A stretch of DNA of 64,000 nucleotides from Hyaloscypha bicolor E. Its lineage: Eukaryota; Ascomycota; Leotiomycetes; Helotiales; Hyaloscyphaceae. The notes beneath the pieces are model-generated. The model was not told where the DNA came from. It searched no databases and was given only the letters and a program-made list of their open reading frames with translations. The position numbers and the translations under genes are program-made. How positions within the stretch are numbered: the stretch's first letter is position 1; every line of letters begins with the position of its first letter. The stretch spans positions 207,916-271,915 of the forward strand of contig NW_020194526.1 of NCBI RefSeq assembly GCF_002865645.1. The letters are read 5' to 3'. Of the stretch, positions 49,840-60,840 are shown one piece after another.

Positions 49840-51220
49840 TAGTCACTACTAACTAATATTAGGCGAGACGTATATAAAACGCGAAAAATCGCGTTCCTCC
49901 TTCCATCCCTCCTATATAAAACCACCAAAATGCTACCCATTTGTACTTCTTTACACTCAATCTCTGGGAATTGCCCTAAGGGATCAGAGATCTCTCCTTA
50001 TATGCGTAGCCAAGTTAAGGGGCAAGCTAGACATAGTATACTTTAGCTCAATATCGCGAAGGACTTAAAGCTTACGCCAAGTATAGTCTAATACATACTT
50101 TAGCAAAACCTATTATGCAATAATGGCCACTCCCTACTATAAAAGCCTAGGAAGAAAACATATAATAATACTAATAAATAACGCCTAATCCGTTATGTCC
50201 GTTTAAACCCAAAGGATACCTATAAATAAGTTATTATAGCCTATAGCCTCCGTTATAAGCCTACTACTATTAAGAAGATTCTCAAGTGCTATGGTATATA
50301 TAATTGGAGAGTAAAGAAGCGCCCGGAGCTTATAGAAGCTAATATACTTAAACGACTTGCTTAGTGCCTCGTATATAGGGATTAGACGGGCGAGAAGTAG
50401 GGATTAATCTATTAGAATAACGAGTGTTCTGTGGAGCGGGGGCGGGATAAATGGCAGGAGTAGTGCTTTCGTATATTAGTATAAAAATAGTAAAAGAAGA
50501 TAGTCTAAACCTATAATATAAAGAAGAATATAAAGGTTATGGTCCGGGGTGCCTTTTGGGATATTAGGAGGTCTGGTTACTATATTATAGACGGTGATTT
50601 TGAGTCAAAGAAGTATAGGTACTTAGCTAACTCCTACCTTGAGGTTCTTAACGCAGAAGTCAAGCCTATATTTGCGATATTAGATAAGGGATATGCCTTT
50701 ATATAAGATAATATATCTATATATACTACTGGTAGTATAAAAGCTTGGTTTGCTATACGGGGAATTACTATAATCACGAATTAGCCCCCTTACTCCCCTG
50801 ATCTTAATCTAATCAAATATATCTGGTACTATCTAAAAGTCAGGCTCTATAATATATTCCCTGAGATAGCAGCAAATAAGTCAGAATTAGAGTATATAAG
50901 GCAAAGACTTAAGTCTTATATTTAAGCAGTATAGGATACTTTAGATAAGGAGTTATTTAATACTTTGGGGCAGAGTATAAAGACTAGAATAGAGGCTTAT
51001 ATTGCGGCAGACGGCTGGCATACTAAATATTAAAATAATTAAATAGATATATCCGTATAATATTTTAGTATATAAAAGATTAGTTTATAATAAATTAAAT
51101 AATCCAATGTCTAGCTTAATTAACCTAGTAGTTATTAAGTAATTAAGTAATTTGTATGGGGTAGTAGATAAGAAGTATAATTAGGTGCGGGATAAACCTA
51201 ATATTAGTTGCCTAGTACTA
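49840..51220 (+). mobile_element. Tc1/mariner transposon I, nested in copia G
   Basis: 1381 bp between TA dinucleotides at 49838-49839 and 51221-51222. The left end TAGTCACTACTAACTAATA and the complement of the right end, TAGTACTAGGCAACTAATA, form imperfect inverted repeats that run on to ATTAGG, about 24 bp. CA dinucleotides are still common, so this is one of the youngest insertions. It belongs to a different branch from mariner L, with different ends and little similarity between transposases. Confidence 0.9.
49930..51033 (+). pseudogene. Mariner I transposase, 368-codon frame with 19 stops
   Basis: DDE transposase for cut-and-paste movement. From ATG 49930 to TAA 51031-51033 the register is never lost. 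I count 19 internal stops, all TAA or TAG and none TGA, as expected from C to T changes at CAA/CAG and opposite-strand changes in TGG. Landmarks: an N-terminal DNA-binding part, YNWRVKKRPELIEANILKRL (about 50306-50365), NNECSVERGRDKW at the first Asp (now Asn, about 50416-50454), DNISIYTT at the second (intact, about 50710), and PPYSPDLNLIKYIW (about 50788-50829), where the third acidic residue reads Lys. Without RIP this would be a normal-length Tc1-type transposase. Confidence 0.9.
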
Positions 51221-51500
51221 TAAATACTTTAAACCCTATAATTATAATAATTATATTCCGAAATCGTATTTTATATATAAGAAATCCGAATACTACTTAT
51301 AAAAGCATATATTAAAGAAATAAGAAACTAAAAAGGCTTAATTTAGAAATAGAAATATCTATTAATTCAGATCCCGAAATACCTATAACTTTAATAAATA
51401 CTTTAGTAATTCTTATATATAGTATATTATTAAAGCTAAAGGCAAAAAGAGTAATAAGGGTAATAAAAACAAACTAGTAAATAATACTTTTAAGGCTTTA

Positions 51501-54500
51501 TTAGCAGAAATAAATAAAGAAAAAGAATATTATTTAGATTTCTATTTTACTTTAATTAAGAATTATTTAGCTACTTTTACTACTTTTACTTTACTAATAA
51601 TTATAGCTAATACTTTTATAAATAACTTTATTTCCCTTTTTTTTTATATACTAGATAATAAGTAAAAATTATATTTTAGAGTTTATTAAATTATTAATAG
51701 AAAATATTTAAACTTTTATAATTAATAATATATTAAGATATAATATTTATTATTTTTATAGAACTATAATTAATACCGGAGTTTCTAGATATTTAATTAC
51801 TAGTTCTAACTAATTCCAAGCTTTATAATAAACTAATAATAATATTAAACTTAATAAAATTACTAAAGGCTAAATTAATATCTAGTTTAATATTAGATCT
51901 ATATTTTCTATTAGATTTATAATAGTAAATATACTAATTAGATAAGTATAATTCTATATTATATTTTCAAAAATTCTATTTTTACTTAGCTTAGCTAATA
52001 TAAATAAGCTAGAAATCTATTTTAATAATCTTACTAGTTATTTTATTACTTTTACTAGAAACTATATACTTATAATATAATATTTTAAATACTTTTTCTT
52101 ACTTTGAAATATTATATTATAAGGCTTTATTTCTGAAATATTTATTTATAATTCTTGCTTTTTTATAGAAACTAAATTATAATATCTATATTATTAATTT
52201 GACTATTTATTTATTAATAAACTCCGGAATATACTAGAATAAGTAAGTTATAATATTAATATAAAGGCCTTTTAATATCTTATAAAGTACTATAAATAAT
52301 ACTAGAAATATAGCTAATTACTCGAATAATTTAAGTTTAATCTAAGAAATAATATTGGTTTTAATTACTTTATTATTATTAATATTTTTTATATTTCTAA
52401 TAAGTCTATATTTTATATTATTAATAAAGGCACGTAATATTAAGCCGGCTAATAGCTCTAAAATATTAGTATAATATATACCTAAAATATATTTAAATAA
52501 TACTAGATTAATAACTATTTAGGCTCTCCTAATTAGATTATAGTAAATACTAGAAAGTAGTTTACTAATAAGAAGTTTACTTAGTTTATAAATACTATAG
52601 AAACCAAGATTAAGATTATTTCCGTAAAAGCTTATAACTTTATTAGAATTATAAAATACTATTATAACCTAATCTAATATATTTATTTTATTATTATAGC
52701 CGAAATTAATAAAATTAATAAGAATACCGTATTTCAAATAGCTTATAAGGCTATTAATAACTTTATAAGACCTAATAGTATTATTTTAATTCTTTTAGTT
52801 TATAATATTTTATTTTGAATAATTAAATATAATACTTTATTACTTACTATATTATAATAATTAGTAATATTTAAGAAAATAATAATAGAAATCCAGAAGC
52901 TTTAAGCTAGATATTAAATTATAAATATTTTAAATATCTGAAATAGTTCTAGTATTACTAATATTTATAAACTATTTCTAAATTCGAATATTCTTATTTA
53001 ATATAAAAGAAATACTAATTAATCTAGTAATTAGAATAAACTATATAAGCTAGTAGCTATTAATAGAAAGAACTATATACTAGCTTTATTATATAGTAAT
53101 ATTATCTTTTATTTAATTTTTATAAAATCCTTTTATATAAGAAATATTAAGGTTATTATTAATAGCTTCGAATCTAAACCTATTCCCGAATTCTATAATA
53201 AGGCTAAAAGTAATATAGGTATAATTTCTTTTACTATTTCTGCTATTTTACTAAAATATAATCGAGAATATCTTTCTAAGATCCCGAATATTATAGTATT
53301 TCTATAGAATAATAAACTATACAAGAATTCCTGCCAAGTTAAAATTACTAGTTTTCTAGAAAAGAATATATTTGAGATTATTTCTAGATCTCAGATACTA
53401 AAAGAAATATATATCTTTAATTTCCGATTCGTTAATAAGATTAAGAATAAAGATATATAAAAAGAGTTTAAAAAGTCGAGACTAGTTATCTAAGCTTATA
53501 ATAATAATAAAAAATATATAGTATTAATATAATTATTTATTATTTAATATATTAGCCAGAGAATTATTTTTATTATTACTATTATAATAATAGATACTAT
53601 AGAATTATATTTATATAATATCTTATAGGTTTATATCTAATTAATAATTTTATTTAATTATAATTTCTATATTAATCTATTTTATAAGCTTATTAGAAAG
53701 CTAAATCTAAAGAATAATTCTATTCTAAAGATTATAAAACTATTATATAATATACCGGAAGCTAGAAACTACTAGTTTAAGATTTATTATTCCTATTATA
53801 TTAATAAGCTTTCTATAGAATAATTAACTTATAACTCTTGTCTTTTTTATAATAAGTAACTTTTCGGAATTATTAGCCTTTAAACTAATAATTTTATGAA
53901 AATAAAGTAACTAAAGTTTTAAAAGGCCAAGTTCTTAGCTAAGAAGTATAAATGCCTTATTTTTAATTATAATCTCAAGTTTAATAGAAGTATTATTTAT
54001 ATAAATATTACCGGAATTATCTTTATATAGGAATATTAATATAAAAACCTTTAAACTATTTCTATAAAAAATACTACTATTATAAGTAATAGAAGTACTA
54101 TTTATTAAAATCTCTTTATTAAAAACTAATATATTATCTAATATACTAGAAAAATATATGTTATATTAGTCTATTAACTAGAAGCTTTATATAATCTATT
54201 AATTATTATTTAAGCTATTAAATTCTCGGAAACTAATATAAAGGTACTTAATAAGTATATTTAATAGTAAATTAAGAATATTACTAGAGAACTAAAATTT
54301 ATAAAGCTAATAAAGAAGTTTTTATATTTAATTATTTTTATAAATGTTTTATTTATAAATAATAGAGATTTCTTTTCCTAAATTAAATATATTCTAGTTC
54401 TAGTAAATAAAACTAGATATACTAATATTATTTACTAGTTCTTTATTAAATACAAGAGAATTACTAGAAGTATTCTAGCTTTAGAACTTTATAATATAAT

Positions 54501-54800
54501 TTACGGCTTTAATATAAGCGCTTTAGTTAAATCTATAATTAATAAAATACTAGAAATAGAACTATTACTAGTAGTCTATATAAATTTAAAGTTATTATAT
54601 AAATGCTTTACTAAATTAGATACTATTTAAGAGAAATATCTAATAATTAATATAATATATTTCTATTAGATATATAAATAATAAGAGATTATAGAAGTTA
54701 AATAAATTAAGAGAAAATCGAATCCTGCTAATTCTATACTAAAATTAAAGCTATTAAATATCCTTAAATACCTAATTAATACGAATATAATATAGTTAGA
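51501..54800 (+). pseudogene. Copia G Pol: protease, integrase, RT, RNase H
   Basis: Protease near 51745-52010 (NTGVSRYLIT at about 51770, keeping the Gly lost in A). Pre-integrase and integrase near 52140-52870. RT near 53310-54180, with IFNFRFVNKIKNKD at about 53413-53455; the RT Asp-Asp region near 53880 carries a small deletion relative to A. RNase H near 54240-54780. Order and spacing follow copia A. Stops and missense changes are frequent. Confidence 0.85.
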
Positions 54801-54954
54801 TATAAAGAAATAAGTTAAATATAAATAAAATAGGAAATAGATATATAAAATAAAAGAATACTATTAGAAAAGAAGTTATATATAAAAGATTATAATCTTT
54901 AGTATATAATTAGAAAGAAATATTATTTTTTTGTATTTTTTAGAAAGGTTCTAA

Positions 54955-55230
54955 TATTAGTATAGTTATAGTTATTAATAGTTATATAATATAATTATAT
55001 AATATAAAAATAACTAGAAATAATAAAATATAAGTAATAATTATATAATTTTATATTATATATATAACTTAACTAGTAGCTAGTTCCTATTAGGCTTAGT
55101 AGATTTAGGAATTATATATTAATACTATAATACTATAATTCTTATTTCTAAAAAATAACTACTTTATTAACTTATATAAATAGTATTTTATAACTATATA
55201 ATAATATTATATATTTCTAATAAACTAATA
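54955..55230 (+). repeat. 3' LTR of copia G
   Basis: 276 bp, starting TATTAGTATAGTTATAG and ending AAACTAATA; partner of 41602-41903. TSD GTAAT follows. Confidence 0.87.
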
Positions 55231-55235
55231 GTAAT

Positions 55236-56845
55236 ATAAATACTTTTTATTTATTAATTCTCTAAAATATAATAAAGAATAATCTTATAAAAACTTTAAT
55301 ATTATAATATTTAGTATAAAGACTTTTATTAAGCTAAAATTATTAGCTTTTTAGAATTATTTTTAGAATTATTTCTAAGTCTTAATTATTAAAAAAGTAT
55401 ATATTTTAAATATTAAATTTATTAATAAAATTAAGAATAAAAATATAAAAAAAAGGCTTAAGAAATTAAAACTTATTATTTAAGCTTATAATAATAAAGA
55501 AAAATATATTATATTAATATAATTATAAATTTTTTTAATATATTAAATAAAGAATTATTTTTAGTATTATTATTATAATAATAAAAACTATAAAATTATA
55601 TTTATAAAATATTTTATAAGCTTATATTTAGTTAATAATTTTATTTAATTATAATTTCTATATTAACTTATTTTAAAAGCTTATTAAATAAATAAATCTA
55701 AAAAATAATTTAGTTTTAAAAGTTATAAATTATTATATAATATATTAAAAACTAGAAATTAGTAATTTAAAACTTATTATTTTTATTATATTAATAAGCT
55801 CTTAATAAAATAATTAATTTATAATTTTTATTTATTTATAATAAATAATTCTTTAATATTATTAGCTTTTGAATTAATAGTATTTTACATATTAAAAATA
55901 ATTAAAGCTTTAAAAAATTAAGTTTTTAATTAAAAAATATAAATATTTTATTATTAATTATAATTCTAAGTTTAATAAAAGTATTATTTATATTAAAGTT
56001 ATTAAAATTATTTTTATATAAAAATAATAATATAAAAATATTATATATTAAAATCTTTTTATTAAAAACTAATATAGTATCTAATATATTAAAAATATAT
56101 ATATTATATTATATTTATTAATTAAAAGCTTTATATAATTTATTAATAATTATTTAAGCTATTATTAAATTATTTAAAGCTAATATAAAGGCATTTAAGA
56201 AATATATTTAATAATAAATTAAGAATATTATTAAAGAATTATATTTTATAAAACTAAATATAAAGTTTTTATATTTAATTATTTTTATAAATGTTTTATT
56301 TATAAATAATAGAAATCTCTTTTTTTAAATTAAATATATTTTAGTTTTAATAAATAATATTAAATATATTAAACATAAAAGAATTATTCGAAATATTTTC
56401 GTTTTAAAATTATATAATATAATTTATAGCTTTAATATAAGTATTTTAATTAAATTTATAATTAATATAATATTAAAAATAAATCTATTACTAATTATTT
56501 ATATAAATTTAAAATTCTTATATAAATACTTTATTAAACTGAATATTATATAAAAGAAATATTTAATAATTAATATAATATATTTTTATTAAATATATAA
56601 ATAATAAGAGATTATAAAAGTTAAATAAATTAAAAGAAACCTAAATTTTATAATAAAATTAAAGCCTTTAACTAATATAAATATAATATAATTAAGTATA
56701 AAAAAATTTATTAAATAAGAAATAAAAATAAGAAATAAAAAAACATATTAAATATCTAAAAGATTTAAAACTAGGCCAAATTAGGAAATTAATATATAAT
56801 AAAAATTTATTACTTTTAATATTTTTGAATAAATTTTAATACTAA
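55236..56845 (+). pseudogene. Copia F RT and RNase H
   Basis: Follows copia A from about 7170 to 8985 with strong decay: the RT entry near 55400-55480, the segment equivalent to the conserved RT core near 55550-55620, and RNase H near 56200-56700, where the active-site strand reads IYINLKFLYKYF (about 56497). No open frame of note. Confidence 0.7.
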
Positions 56846-57056
56846 TATAATAATATTTATATTTATAGCTATTATCTTAAATATTATATAATTTATTTTT
56901 AATAAATTAATAATAATAATAAAATAATTAAATTTATTATAATATTAGAATAAGAATATTAATTTATAATACTAATAATTATATTCTCGGCTAAATTATA
57001 TAAAACCGCGTTTTAATATATTACTCTCCTAATCTTCTTTTATATCTACTACTATT
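56846..57056. other. Spacer after copia F
   Basis: AT-rich; no recognisable LTR of copia F. From about 56990 the base composition improves (ATTCTCGGC, AACCGCG), suggesting the edge of another, younger element. Confidence 0.35.
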
Positions 57057-57435
57057 ATGACTCATATTTGTATTTCCTTTAGAAAGCTAAGTAATAACTC
57101 TTAAAGACAGAAGTAATTAATATTATAAGAGAGAGAATATATTATTAGAAGGCATTCTTTAGATATAAATCCAGCTTCTATTACTACCTATTATTTCATA
57201 CCTCGGCAGATAATTAAATTAATAATTATAATTTCATAATACTATATCTAAGAATATAATTTACCTAAATCTGGTTAGCTAAAAGTTTATATATATCGCG
57301 ATTATTAAAAGCTTCTTTAATATATATACTTATATCTAAAGAATATATATAAATAAGTCCGGATAACTATAGGCTATACTTTTAAGAATAATACTATATA
57401 TAGTATTTAGCCTTATATAGTATTACTAATTAGTA
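57057..57435 (+). pseudogene. Decayed coding fragment of unknown family
   Basis: From ATG 57057 a plus frame reads MTHICISFRKLSNNS and continues for about 125 codons, with TAA/TAG stops (one TGA near the end), including EREYIIRRHSLDINPASITT (about 57129-57188). It runs into the left inverted arm. I do not recognise it. Confidence 0.4.
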
Positions 57436-58855
57436 TATTATGAGAGGAAAACTATAATAAGATAAAAACCCATATAAAATATACCAGAATATAAAACGTG
57501 ACTTAATAGTAAAATAATAAATTAAAAGCATAAATAGTAAAGTATAAATAGTATATAGTATATAAAAGCTTAATTAATTAAATACTTATAAGGAATTATT
57601 CTCTAGAACTATAGAAAAACTAGCTTTCTTATATAATTTCTGCAAGTTATATATAAAAAGCCATAGCCTTTACTATATAATCTAGATCCTAAAACTATTA
57701 AAATAATATGATTTTTAAAGAATATAGCCTGCTATACTATATCTAATCCCTTATTTATTTGTACTTATTTCTTAAGTACTAAAAATAATAGAAAAATCCT
57801 ATTTAGAATCCGAAATAATAAAATAATTAGAATTCTCCTCTATTAGTTAATCTAATTTCTCCTTAATATACCTAAAATAAGACTTATTACTCTTAAATAA
57901 TCTTATTTCATATTCCCGAACTTATTTAAAAATAATCTGAAACCGCTTAGTTATATTCTTATACTAAATCTAATATAGTTCTTTATATTAATTAGTATCT
58001 GCCTTTAATTATTACTTAATTTCTGCCTTTATTACTAGGTATTAAAGAGGCTTATTATAGTGAATTATATTATAAATCGCACTAATATATTTTAAATAAA
58101 TAGCTTTTTCGAATTTTATATTATTTATAATATCCTTAAATTAATCTTTAATAAGAAAGAAAAGCTTTAGATAAAAGGCTTTAATAACCTTATAGGAGAC
58201 TTTATTTTCATATATTCTGTTCTTAATAATAACTAGACTTATTAGAATTATAATAAAAGGCCTATTAAGTAGTAAATTATTATTAAGCTATTTTTTAATT
58301 TTTATATTATTCGAGAATTATTACTTGCTTATAATTCTAGACTTATAGATTACCTAGCTAAAGGTATTTATTTATCTAGTTAAATAAACTGTATTTGAAG
58401 TCTTTTTTTTCTACTATTTTTAGTAAATACTTGCCTATTTCCTTAGCTATTTCTAGCTTAAATTTATTAGAAATAGAAAAGTAATTAATGTTTTTAAAGA
58501 ACTTCTTACTAAAAGTAATAGCCTTCTTATAGTTTATAAGAAAAATATAGTATAATATAGCAGGCTATACTCGTTAAAAATCATATTATTTTAGTAGTTT
58601 TGAGATTTAGGTTATATAGTAAAGGCTATAGCCTTTTATATATAACTTGCGGAAATTATATAAGAAAGCTAGTTTTTCTATAGATTTAGAAAATAATCCT
58701 TTATAAGTATTTAATTAATTAAGCTTTTATATACTATATACTATTTATACTTTACTATTTATACTTTTAATTTATTATTTTACTATTAAGTCATGTTTTA
58801 TACTCTAGTATACTTTATATGGGTTTTTATTTTATTATAGTTTCTCTCTTATATA
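57436..58855. mobile_element. Inverted pair of 306-bp M repeats around a decayed frame
   Basis: The left arm 57436-57741 and right arm 58550-58855 are inverted copies of each other, for example AAAACCCATATAAA at about 57465 and its complement near 58820, and TAGCCTGCTATA at 57725 against TAGCAGGCTATA at 58558. They are about 808 bp apart. A third, isolated copy lies in copia B (31596-31897). Either this is a DNA transposon with long terminal inverted repeats, or two short elements landed in opposite orientation. The outer ends (left complement and right) read CTCTCTTATA or close to it. Confidence 0.6.
57745..58545 (-). pseudogene. Decayed reading frame between the inverted arms
   Basis: On the minus strand, from about 58545, a frame reads KKAITFSKKFFKNINYFSIS and NKFKLEIAKEIGKYLLKIVE (about 58520-58400). 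After a frameshift near 58240-58200, a second long run reads KVSYKVIKAFYLKLFFLIKD (about 58205-58145) and continues for over 130 codons with TAA/TAG stops to about 57745. It is rich in Lys and aromatic residues. No transposase triad or other motif is visible. Its position between inverted repeats suggests a transposon protein, but that is inference only. Confidence 0.45.
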
Positions 58856-59879
58856 TTTTATAGTAAGTAATATAAGGAGGTTAAAACTTTATAATTAAGG
58901 TAATATTTTTATAAAGTTCTAAGAAGTATTTATAAGGCAGATTATTAACTTAGTAAATTAGGAGAAAAAAGGGCTATTATAATACCTTAAGCCTAAAGCC
59001 GAAATATTAAGGATATATAAGTTATTAATTTTAGTATCTTATATTAATTTCCGATATACCTAGTAATTTGAAATACAGGTTAGCTATAAGATATAATTAT
59101 CTAGTAATAATAATATAAGAATAACAGAAATAGAGGCTAACTATAAAAGGAAAAGAAATAGAGGAAATAAAATAAGAAAATTATATTAAGATAATATAAG
59201 TTAGACCTTAATTAGAATTAGACTTTAGTATTCGGAAATAAAGTTATATTATTAATTTATATATTATTTTTAGTTATAGTAAAGACTAGAATAGAGATAG
59301 TATTAGTTTTAGTAGAAAAAACTTATTCCTAAAGTCCGGAAAAGATAATCTAAAAGAGAAAATATCCTTAATTTTAAGTAAAATAGTAAATAGGAATTAG
59401 AAATAAGAATTAAAAAGAAATCGGAAATAAGAAATTATATAAATAAAACTAGAGAAGCTTCTAGAAAAAGAAATAAAAATAAAAGAGAATTTAGAAAAGT
59501 CAGAAAAATTAGTAAAATTATATTTATTATTTTTATTATTACTTTTAATAATATTAATAGATATATCTAGTTTAGTAAAATTAAAGGAAAATACTATAGG
59601 TATTAAGCTAAAGAAATAAGAAAGAAAATATAAATAATAGAAATAAGACTAGAAAAGCTATTACCTTATTATTACTAATACTAAAACTTAAACCTTAACT
59701 ATATTTATTATTATTAACCGGTTTCTCTCTAATTCTGGTTCCTAAATTAAAAGATATACTTAAATAAGAAGTTAGTTCTTTAGAAACCTTATTAATAGAA
59801 GTCTTAGATACGGAAACTTTATAATTAATTATAAAAGAAATTATTAAGATTAATATAGCTAAGAATAAGTATATACTAG

Positions 59880-60840
59880 TACCGGATTTAAACCTATTAT
59901 TTATAGGAGCTCCTAAAATACTATGGTTTTAGGAAAGTAATATTTTTATATTCTTGAAATAATATATAAATATATATAAGAACTATTATATTTCCGATAA
60001 TACTAAAAGAAAGAGAATTATTTATTATATTTCTCTTATTTATAAGAATTAAATTAAGGCTATATTAGAGTATTATATTAATAATTCAGGAAATTACTAG
60101 AAAGCCAAGTTCTTTAAGGCTTTATTAAAGGAATTCCGAGAATATAACTAGAAAATACTTAAAATTAGCTATAATTTTCTTAATTAGATTATTATATAAG
60201 CCTAGAATAAAGAAATCTCTTTTAAGTCTTATATTAATATATTTAATAAAATATTAAAGAAGTTACTAAAGAGGAAAGAAATAAATAAAATTACTTAGTA
60301 CCGAGAATTTATAAGGGAATTATCTATTCTAGTAAGAAATTATATTCTTAAGAATATAAACTTTAAGCCTATAAATATTTTTATTTATAAATATAGTAAG
60401 ATATATAAGAAGGTAATAATATCCTATTAGTATAAAAAAAAGAAATACTATTTTAATATTACTAATAACTCAGATATATTTAGATTTAGATAAAAATACT
60501 TAAATATAGTAATTTATAATATAATTCCCAAGCCAGAAAACAATTATTTTTTACTAGTTCCTCCTATTATACTTCCTAAACTACTATAAATATAAGTAAG
60601 AAAAGAACCTAGCCTATAGCTAATTATATAAAACTTACTAAAAGTAGTAAATCTAAGAGAAATAATATTAATTAGCTAATAAGAAGTCTAGAAAAACTAT
60701 TTATTACTACTATAATTCAAGAGAAGTTATAAAAATAACTTAATATAGCTACTATTATAATTCGAGAAGATATTTATAGCCTGCTTATATAACCTGGCTA
60801 ACTATAGTAAATATAATAATATTAATAGCCTAATAAATAT
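59880..60840 (+). pseudogene. Gypsy K Gag
   Basis: Readable runs include YISLIYKN*IKAILEYYI (about 60020-60075), FFKALLKEFREYN (about 60113-60150) and REFIRELSILVRNYILKNIN (about 60303-60361), in a frame whose stops are mainly TAG/TAA. This is the capsid part of a gypsy Gag. A nucleocapsid-like stretch follows near 60690-60800 (two CYYC-like remnants, now Tyr-rich). Confidence 0.62.

Larger units (their letters stand above)
42465..51500 (+). pseudogene. Copia G Gag, in three pieces
   Basis: Pieces 42465-42871, 48976-49839 and 51223-51500 together match the Gag region of copia A (about 3845-5450). The zinc-knuckle neighbourhood, AAGCATATATTAAAG, is at about 51305. Stops occur throughout. The two insertions came after G itself, since both carry target duplications of G sequence. 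Confidence 0.75.
41602..55230 (+). mobile_element. Copia element G, full length, split by H and I
   Basis: LTRs 41602-41903 and 54955-55230, TSD GTAAT (41597-41601 and 55231-55235). Without its two guests it is about 6.1 kb, the size of copia A, and it follows A domain by domain. Element H sits in its Gag region at the equivalent of A 4270, and mariner I at the equivalent of A 5200. Its LTRs form a distinct subfamily from A (ATAGTTATATAATATA instead of the GGGATACGGG array). Decay is intermediate between A and F. Confidence 0.9.
40900..56845 (+). mobile_element. Copia element F, fragment, split by copia G
   Basis: Two pieces of an old copia element: 40900-41601 (integrase region, matching A about 6150-7165) and 55236-56845 (RT, RNase H and 3' region, matching A about 7170-8985). 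They join across the GTAAT target duplication of element G. The 3' piece still shows the CTAGGCCAAATTAGG motif (about 56773) seen in A near 8926. No LTR can be recognised at either end. It is much more decayed than G, which sits inside it. Confidence 0.78.

Noticed and set aside
57428..58857. Inverted LTRs of an ordinary retrotransposon
   Set aside because: The arms face each other in inverted, not direct, orientation, and the enclosed 800 bp is too short and lacks Gag or Pol motifs.
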